Shown here: positions 7,262 through 11,314 of the stretch, in pieces
How the letters are laid out: every line of letters begins with the position of its first letter
How positions within the stretch are numbered: the stretch's first letter is position 1
Source: Leptolinea sp.
Lineage (GTDB): Bacteria; Chloroflexota; Anaerolineae; Anaerolineales; Anaerolineaceae
Direction of reading: 5' to 3'
NCBI GenBank assembly: GCA_022837205.1
Contig: JALHEL010000173.1
Location: forward strand, 1-11,314
Length of the DNA: 11,314 nt
Position numbers and translations under genes: made by a program
Notes under the pieces: generated by a model
What the model was told of the DNA's origin: nothing
The model's database searches: none
Seen by the model: the letters and a program-made list of their open reading frames with translations, nothing else

Positions 7262-9058
7262 TTACGGTTGTTCCTGTTGCGGCTCTTCTTGTTCCGCCGG
7301 TAATCCCAAAATAACCGGCTGAATGGCATTTCTGAGCATTTCGATCACCAAATCCGAATTAATCCGATGGCTGACTGTATGAATCAGAAAATTATCGGAG
7401 ACATCCGTCAGAATATATTGAACTCCCTTGAGAATCAATCGCGCTCCGGGTACTTCATCCCATTTCATTTCAATGGAATCTTCCAAAAAATAAATCTTTA
7501 TTTTTCGGCGTACTGCCTCTTCCAAGAAGGCAATGTCCAATTTAAGGACCAGAATATCATCTTCATTAAAAGCAAATTCACCGCCGGTAGCCACCAAATA
7601 TCCTTCTCCGTGAATTTTGACAGTGGATCTCGCCGGCTCTTCAAACCCCACGGGGAGGTCAATCTTCTCCGTCCCTTCCAAAAAGGAAATCCAAAACTTT
7701 TCATCCTGATAATGAAATGAAAGCGTTTGGATTCCTTCCGTAAAATTATTATGTACCACCTGTAAAAGCAGAGGAAAAATGCCGATATTTTTCTTTTGTA
7801 ACGCATAACTCATCCCGTCCAACTTTTTAACATAGCGGGAAGGGGTCGGTTTATTGCTCCGCCGTAAGATTTTTCCACTCCAGCCTTTCAATTGCTGAAG
7901 GAAAGCATCATTCTCCTCTCCGGAAAGCGCACTCTGAATTCGCAACAGCTTCTTATATTCGGATTCGTTTTCGGGTAGTGGATCGGCCGGCTCAAAACCC
8001 GCACCCAAATATTTCTCGATCGTAGCGATGAGTGTGCTGCGCTGAAACAATTCGTTACTGCCGGCGTTTGTAACAATAACCATATTGATATCCGGATAAA
8101 TCAACACGTTCTGTCCGAGCATTCCGTTGAAAGCCGAACTTCCGGGACGATCTGCCATCCACATATGATAGCCGTATCCTAAACCGCTTTCCGGCGGTAC
8201 TTCAACATGTTTCTCAGCAGCCGTTTTAAGCCACTCTTCCGAAATGATCCGTCGCCGTTTCCAGATCCCCCCTTGTAAAATGAGTTGGCCGATCTTCGCC
8301 GCATCTTCCGGACAAATAAAAAGGCCCCATCCGCCTTTCGTGATTCCCATCGGACAGGTTTCCCAAAAAACATTCGTAATTCCCAGCGGTTTCCATAAAC
8401 GAGGGGTCAAAAAATCCATCAAAGATTGACCGGTAACGGCGGTTACGATTGCGGACAGCATGTAGGAATTCATGCTGTTATAATCAAAAATCTCCCCGGG
8501 CATTTCCCGAACCGACGCACCCAAGTAGCCTTTCACCCAATCGTCTCCGGTATAAGCTCCCGCTTCATGGAAGTCCACTCCGCTGGTCATGGTCAACAGA
8601 TTTTCAACGGTGATTTTCTTCTGACGAAAAGACATCCGACTCCGGTCCTTATCTTTAAAGAATTCCGTAATCGGAGTATCCAAATGAATCTTCCCCTTAT
8701 CGTACAACATCCCGATCGCCAAACCGGTAATACTTTTGCATAACGAATAGCTGCTGTGCCAGATGTTTGGTCGGTACGGGCTGAAACTGCACTCGCAAAT
8801 CATTTTCCCGTTTCGAATCACCAATACATGATGGACATCCAGCCATGGATAACGCGATAATTCTTCGATCATTGCGGAGAGACGTTCCGACGGAACTCCC
8901 TGGGATTCGGGTGTCGCTCTCGGAAACGGCTGATTGATCTTTGCATCCTGCGGCATATCCGGCTTTTGCGGAAAATATGTCACTTTACTGACTTCTTTTG
9001 TTTTCCCGTTCAGAATATCCCATAGCAATTCAACGGCGGCAAACTGATCTTTCCCCAT
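7262..9058 (-). CDS. CubicO-type serine hydrolase (class C beta-lactamase fold) with C-terminal extension
   Basis: Probable esterase, amidase or peptidase of the PF00144 family; substrate unknown. No signal peptide or membrane segment is visible in the 598 residues, so it is likely cytosolic. The catalytic domain spans about 60-350: nucleophile Ser105 and Lys108 in SLCK, Tyr193 in DYNSMNSYML (a YxS rather than YxN motif, as in some CubicO proteins), and NGMLGQNVLIYP in place of the KTG/HxG strand. Residues from about 360 to the end form a further mixed alpha/beta region I do not recognise, ending in a Glu/Gln/Pro-rich tail. The ATG at 9058 is chosen over an in-frame GTG at 9079: AAGAGG (9065-9070) is 6 nt upstream of the ATG, and the likely transcription start (about 9073) falls downstream of the GTG. 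It precedes pfaD on the same strand and was probably divergent from lysR before the island inserted. A link to lipid or polyketide chemistry is only positional. Confidence 0.88.
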   Translation of the reverse strand: MGKDQFAAVELLWDILNGKTKEVSKVTYFPQKPDMPQDAKINQPFPRATPESQGVPSERLSAMIEELSRYPWLDVHHVLVIRNGKMICECSFSPYRPNIWHSSYSLCKSITGLAIGMLYDKGKIHLDTPITEFFKDKDRSRMSFRQKKITVENLLTMTSGVDFHEAGAYTGDDWVKGYLGASVREMPGEIFDYNSMNSYMLSAIVTAVTGQSLMDFLTPRLWKPLGITNVFWETCPMGITKGGWGLFICPEDAAKIGQLILQGGIWKRRRIISEEWLKTAAEKHVEVPPESGLGYGYHMWMADRPGSSAFNGMLGQNVLIYPDINMVIVTNAGSNELFQRSTLIATIEKYLGAGFEPADPLPENESEYKKLLRIQSALSGEENDAFLQQLKGWSGKILRRSNKPTPSRYVKKLDGMSYALQKKNIGIFPLLLQVVHNNFTEGIQTLSFHYQDEKFWISFLEGTEKIDLPVGFEEPARSTVKIHGEGYLVATGGEFAFNEDDILVLKLDIAFLEEAVRRKIKIYFLEDSIEMKWDEVPGARLILKGVQYILTDVSDNFLIHTVSHRINSDLVIEMLRNAIQPVILGLPAEQEEPQQEQP

Positions 9059-9064
9059 GAATAA

Positions 9065-9070
9065 CCTCTT
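9065..9070 (-). promoter_or_regulatory. Ribosome binding site that sets the hydrolase start
   Basis: Minus-strand AAGAGG lies 6 nt before the ATG at 9056-9058. The alternative GTG at 9077-9079 has no purine-rich site upstream, so this decides the start codon. Confidence 0.7.
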
Positions 9071-9079
9071 TTCAATCAC

Positions 9080-9108
9080 ATTCTACCGCAGCCCGAAAAT
9101 TCCTTCAA
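9080..9108 (-). promoter_or_regulatory. Sigma-70-type promoter of the hydrolase gene
   Basis: On the minus strand, TTGAAG (9103-9108) and TAGAAT (9080-9085) are separated by exactly 17 nt, matching the consensus at 4/6 and 5/6 positions. The predicted start near 9073 leaves a leader of about 15 nt carrying AAGAGG. The promoter lies wholly outside the AT-rich island and should be unaffected by it. Confidence 0.55.
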
Positions 9109-9149
9109 TTATTTAAAATCGAATTGACCCTTTTCATTTCGGTATCAAT

Positions 9150-9158
9150 CCGATCCGC
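9150..9158 (+). repeat. 9-bp direct repeat, left copy (candidate target-site duplication)
   Basis: CCGATCCGC, identical to 10408-10416. It lies where the composition switches from ordinary to very AT-rich, 6 nt outside the left inverted repeat. Confidence 0.65.
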
Positions 9159-9164
9159 ATATTT

Positions 9165-9180
9165 GTTTCAAATTTCCATA
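9165..9180 (+). repeat. Left terminal inverted repeat of the island
   Basis: GTTTCAAATTTCCATA. The reverse complement of 10386-10401 is GTTTCAAATTTCTATA, a single mismatch in 16. It lies 6 nt inside the left direct repeat; the match does not extend further inward. Confidence 0.7.
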
Positions 9181-9472
9181 TAAATTTAAAACTTGGATTT
9201 AAAATTTATTTATATTATTCTATAAAATAGAGTATATATTAGATTATAATGATAACCAAAGATATTTCATTATTGACTTGTGAAGTATTTAATTTGATAA
9301 CTAATAATGCATATCTTACTTAATAAATTATTTTATATCCATATTTATGAAAGGATTTCTAAATCTATTGGTATTGATTTTTTAGCTGCTGTGATATCAG
9401 CGAATTAATAGAAATAGGCATTTCTTCTATAATATAACTGATCTAATTTTTGTTAAACATTGGATAATAAAA
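9181..9472 (+). other. AT-rich non-coding leader region of the island gene
   Basis: No coding potential seen on either strand. Two promoter-like pairs face the orphan gene: TTGACT-17-GATAAC (9273-9301) and TTAATA-17-TATAAT (9405-9433). A small GCTG/CAGC hairpin with a TGATAT loop lies near 9388-9401. High A+T makes chance matches likely. Confidence 0.4.
9405..9433 (+). promoter_or_regulatory. Candidate promoter of the island gene
   Basis: TTAATA (9405-9410) and a consensus TATAAT (9428-9433) with 17-nt spacing, ending 39 nt before the ATG at 9473. A second candidate (TTGACT/GATAAC, 9273-9301) would give a leader of about 165 nt. The AT-rich background lowers confidence. Confidence 0.4.
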
Positions 9473-10228
9473 ATGAATAAATTAAATAATGATGTTTCAA
9501 AAGAAGAAAAGTGTGATAAATTCGATAAATCAAATAATGAATTTTCGAAAGAAGAAAAGTGCGCTATATTTGATAAATTATATAATCAATATTTTGACAA
9601 AAATTTTGGAACTATGTCTAAATTAGATTTTGAAACGCTTCTATTTTCAGAGTTTATCGATCATCGCATGAAAAACAATTTAGCTTTTGATGACTACACT
9701 TTATCAAAAACGCTTGGTATCACACAAAATAGAATACGCTCATTGTCCGAACGTAAAGAATTGAAATATCCGAATAACAATCTAAAATGGAAAGAAGTAT
9801 TCATAAAAGCAATCCCAAACGCGAAATATGATGACCATAATAAACGAATAAAATTAATAATCCAAGATATAAATGTGATGATAGAGATCCGACATTATCT
9901 TGAAACAATTGGTTGGTATGATGAATATCAGAGTAATAAAAAAATACTTCAAGTTCCAATAGATTGTTTTCTTGATATCTGCGAATCCTTTGAATCTCAA
10001 AATAATATCTTTACAGAGGAAACAAAAAAAAGCATACAAAAAATACGAAAAGAAGCGAAAATTTACAATAGCGCTTTCGAAGAATTTTTTATTGATTTTT
10101 CTAAAGATGGATTAAAAAATTTTGCTAAGAATGCTCCAAAAGAAGCGTTATCGCTCGTTCTAAAACAATTACCTTTAAATGGGTTAACGAAGAGAGCAAT
10201 AGAATCCTTTTTGAATATTATAGATTAA
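9473..10228 (+). CDS. Orphan AT-rich gene, protein with N-terminal repeats and helix-turn-helix-like segment
   Basis: I do not recognise this 251-residue protein. Residues 4-35 are two tandem 16-residue units (NN-acidic-x-SKEEKC-x-x-FDK), 11 of 16 identical. Residues 47-100 look like a conserved core: FGTMSKLDFETLLF, then DYTLSKTLGITQNRIRSL and KELKYP, a pattern resembling a winged helix-turn-helix. Residues 105-165 read as alternating strands and helices (IKLIIQDINVMIEIRHYL, KILQVPIDCFLDI). The C-terminal 50 residues are helix-prone and amphipathic (FFIDFSKDGLKNFAKNAPK; LVLKQLPLNGL). No signal peptide, membrane span or enzyme motif is seen. Codon use is strongly AT-biased, unlike every neighbour, implying transfer. 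The start has only a weak GGA site (9462-9464); Met48 is an alternative start that would exclude the repeats. It is the sole gene of the insertion, so cargo such as a defence, toxin or regulatory function is plausible but unproven. Confidence 0.75.
   Translation: MNKLNNDVSKEEKCDKFDKSNNEFSKEEKCAIFDKLYNQYFDKNFGTMSKLDFETLLFSEFIDHRMKNNLAFDDYTLSKTLGITQNRIRSLSERKELKYPNNNLKWKEVFIKAIPNAKYDDHNKRIKLIIQDINVMIEIRHYLETIGWYDEYQSNKKILQVPIDCFLDICESFESQNNIFTEETKKSIQKIRKEAKIYNSAFEEFFIDFSKDGLKNFAKNAPKEALSLVLKQLPLNGLTKRAIESFLNIID
9482..9577 (+). repeat. Two tandem 48-bp units inside the island gene
   Basis: Units 9482-9529 and 9530-9577 match at 40 of 48 bases and encode two in-frame 16-residue repeats with a Cys at the same place in each. 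The next residues (LYNQYFDKNFG) do not continue the pattern. The period is a multiple of three, so copy changes keep the frame. Confidence 0.8.
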
Positions 10229-10385
10229 ATATAACTGCATGTTATTTAATAATTAAAATAAAATACTCATTCAGCTTATCTTTTTCAACAATTTTCCACT
10301 ACCTATTTTGTAGCTAACATTGAACCACACTTTTTTACTTAAAAAAACGTCTCTATTAGAATTATTTTTGTCATTTTGTCTTGGC
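10229..10385. other. AT-rich 3' non-coding part of the island
   Basis: I see no gene here. A weak stem (ATAAC/GTTAT around 10231-10245) and CTAC/GTAG (around 10298-10312) are too short to call terminators. Confidence 0.3.
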
Positions 10386-10401
10386 TATAGAAATTTGAAA
10401 C
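10386..10401 (-). repeat. Right terminal inverted repeat of the island
   Basis: TATAGAAATTTGAAAC on the plus strand is the inverted partner of 9165-9180 with one mismatch in 16, including a 12-bp perfect core. It is followed by 6 nt (TCAGAA) and then the right direct repeat. Confidence 0.7.
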
Positions 10402-10407
10402 TCAGAA

Positions 10408-10416
10408 CCGATCCGC
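10408..10416 (+). repeat. 9-bp direct repeat, right copy (candidate target-site duplication)
   Basis: CCGATCCGC, identical to 9150-9158. Normal composition resumes immediately after it, 6 nt before the -35 position of the lysR promoter. Confidence 0.65.
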
Positions 10417-10422
10417 CGAAAA

Positions 10423-10452
10423 ACGACATCGATTAAAGGGATTTGCTATAAT
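10423..10452 (+). promoter_or_regulatory. Promoter of the lysR gene with extended -10
   Basis: TGCTATAAT is an extended -10 with a consensus hexamer at 10447-10452. ACGACA (10423-10428, 4/6 matches) lies 18 nt upstream as a -35. The promoter lies just outside the right end of the island and looks intact. Confidence 0.6.
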
Positions 10453-10470
10453 TCTTTAATAACGATTTTA

Positions 10471-10481
10471 AGAGGATCCTC
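10471..10481 (+). promoter_or_regulatory. Ribosome binding site of lysR, overlapping a short palindrome
   Basis: AGAGGA (10471-10476) is 5 nt before the ATG at 10482 and supports that start. GAGGATCCTC (10472-10481) is a perfect 10-bp palindrome abutting the start codon; with no room for a loop it is more likely a coincidence or a protein site than a hairpin. Confidence 0.6.
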
Positions 10482-11314
10482 ATGACGTTTTTTCAATTGG
10501 AATGCTTCATGGTGCTCGCGCAGCGTCTGAATTTTACCCAAGCCGCCGCCGAATTATTCATCGCCCAACCGGCCCTCAGTCGTATTATTTCTTCGCTTGA
10601 AAGAGAATTGAAAGTGCAGCTTTTTGAGCGGACACCTCGAAGCGTTACCCTGACGCCAGCAGGCAAAGCATTTCTCAGCCAGTGTCCCACGGTTTTGGAA
10701 AGCTATCGAAACTGTGTTTCCGCGGCGCACTTGGCGCAAAAAGGGTTAAACGGCTCGCTTACACTCGGGATCTTGCGCGATAATTTCGAACCTTGTTTGC
10801 CACAGCTTTTTAAAACCTTCCACAATCATTTTCCGCAGATTGCCCTGTCGCTGCGCGGCTACAGTCATTCCGGTTTGCTGGCTGCTTTTGAATTCGGCGA
10901 AGTGGACGCCATCCTGAATTATCTTCAAATCCCTGCCGCAGCAGAAAACGAAGAGTTGATTGTTCTTCACCGGAATCGCCAGTGCGTCATCACCGCTCTC
11001 GATCATCCGTTGGCACAACGCAGCAGTTTACGGATGGCGGAATTGAAAGACGAACCGTTTGTCGTTATGACGCGTACCGATTCCACTCCCGGCCATGATT
11101 TTATCTGGCGAATTGCGGCGGAAGCCGGTTTCACTCCACAAATTGTCGAAGAAGCGACGCATATACCGATTTTGATTACGCTGGTTGCCTGCGGTGTCGG
11201 TATCTCCACCCTAACAGAAGATTTGAAATATCTGGCACAGGGGAAGGTCGCTTTCATTCCGCTTTTGGGAGTACCCCTTTCCAACTTGGTCTTTACGTGG
11301 CACAGCAATCATAC
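10482..11314 (+). CDS. LysR-type transcriptional regulator (3' truncated)
   Basis: DNA-binding regulator of the LysR family; members bind T-N11-A-type sites and often control a divergent neighbour and themselves, responding to a small ligand. The frame is open from ATG 10482 to the window edge: 277 codons of the usual 290-310, so only a short C-terminal piece is missing. The N-terminal winged helix-turn-helix is clear: FTQAAAELFIAQPALSRIIS, then LERELKVQLFERTPRSVTLTPAG. A linker helix and the two-lobed effector domain follow (GSLTLGI; FPQIALSLRG; FGEVDAIL; ACGVGISTLTED). Start is supported by AGAGGA and an extended -10 promoter. Without the AT-rich island it would be divergent from the serine hydrolase at about 165 bp, making that gene the likely target. 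The ligand cannot be inferred. Confidence 0.93.
   Translation, partial: MTFFQLECFMVLAQRLNFTQAAAELFIAQPALSRIISSLERELKVQLFERTPRSVTLTPAGKAFLSQCPTVLESYRNCVSAAHLAQKGLNGSLTLGILRDNFEPCLPQLFKTFHNHFPQIALSLRGYSHSGLLAAFEFGEVDAILNYLQIPAAAENEELIVLHRNRQCVITALDHPLAQRSSLRMAELKDEPFVVMTRTDSTPGHDFIWRIAAEAGFTPQIVEEATHIPILITLVACGVGISTLTEDLKYLAQGKVAFIPLLGVPLSNLVFTWHSNH

Larger units (their letters stand above)
9159..10407. mobile_element. AT-rich non-autonomous insertion carrying one orphan gene
   Basis: A 1249-bp segment of about 25% G+C in a region near 48-50%. It is bounded symmetrically: a 9-bp direct repeat, 6 nt, a 16-bp inverted repeat (15/16 match), the interior, the second inverted repeat, 6 nt, and the second direct repeat. 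This is the layout of a transposon-like element with target duplication. The interior holds a single gene (9473-10228) with no transposase or recombinase features, so the element would have to be mobilised in trans, or be a remnant. It sits between divergent promoters without damaging either core promoter. I recognise no named family; the 6 terminal bases match poorly between the ends, so the exact boundaries are uncertain. Confidence 0.7.

Noticed and set aside
9059..9079. GTG at 9079 as the hydrolase start
   Set aside because: No ribosome site upstream, and the likely transcription start (about 9073) lies downstream of it. ATG 9058 has AAGAGG at 6 nt.
9482..9577. CRISPR-like or regulatory direct repeats in the AT-rich region
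   Set aside because: Only two adjacent units without spacers, in frame with the coding sequence; better explained as a coding duplication.
9473..10228. Orphan gene as a transposase of the island
   Set aside because: No DDE, HUH, serine or tyrosine recombinase motif or spacing is visible; only a helix-turn-helix-like segment, which alone is not enough.
10493..11308. Minus-strand open frames across the right end
   Set aside because: They mirror the lysR gene, whose plus-strand translation has a clear helix-turn-helix and effector domain. No independent support.

Overview
The window comes from a bacterial chromosome of medium G+C content (about 48-50% by eye in the coding parts). It carries part of a Pfa-like 'secondary lipid' or polyketide locus, then a serine hydrolase, an AT-rich insertion and a LysR regulator. 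The synthase and PfaD type is spread across several anaerobic phyla. The LysR and hydrolase look like genes of anaerobic Gram-positive or Chloroflexota bacteria, but I cannot fix the taxon from the sequence.

Layout. (1) 1-4752, plus strand: the 3' part of a very large type I synthase, cut by the left edge, with domains KS - ACP - ACP - KR - DH. (2) 4759-4792: a strong hairpin terminator. Its loop holds a TATAAT and its 3' arm a GGGGGA, just ahead of the next gene. (3) 4803-5504, plus: an Sfp-type 4'-phosphopantetheinyl transferase. (4) 5508-7124, minus: a PfaD-type FMN enoyl reductase, convergent with the transferase, with stop codons 3 nt apart. (5) 7262-9058, minus: a CubicO / class C beta-lactamase-fold serine hydrolase with a long C-terminal extension and a good promoter at 9080-9108. 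(6) 9159-10407: an AT-rich island (about 25% G+C) with one orphan gene (9473-10228). It is bounded symmetrically by 16-bp inverted repeats (15/16 match), a 6-nt gap on each side, and then identical 9-bp direct repeats. (7) 10482 to the right edge, plus: a LysR-type regulator, nearly complete, running off the window.

How the parts fit. The synthase, transferase and PfaD form one functional set: KS, KR and DH do chain elongation and processing, PfaD supplies the missing enoyl reduction, and the transferase should activate the carrier domains. Both carrier domains have Thr where the phosphopantetheine-bearing Ser is expected, which makes their loading an open question. Removing the AT-rich island and one copy of the 9-bp repeat leaves a compact divergent hydrolase-lysR promoter region of about 165 bp, the classic arrangement of a LysR regulator and its target. 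The best candidate for something undescribed is the island: a compact, transposon-like unit with no transposase, carrying one unrecognised protein with a helix-turn-helix-like segment and a duplicated N-terminal repeat.
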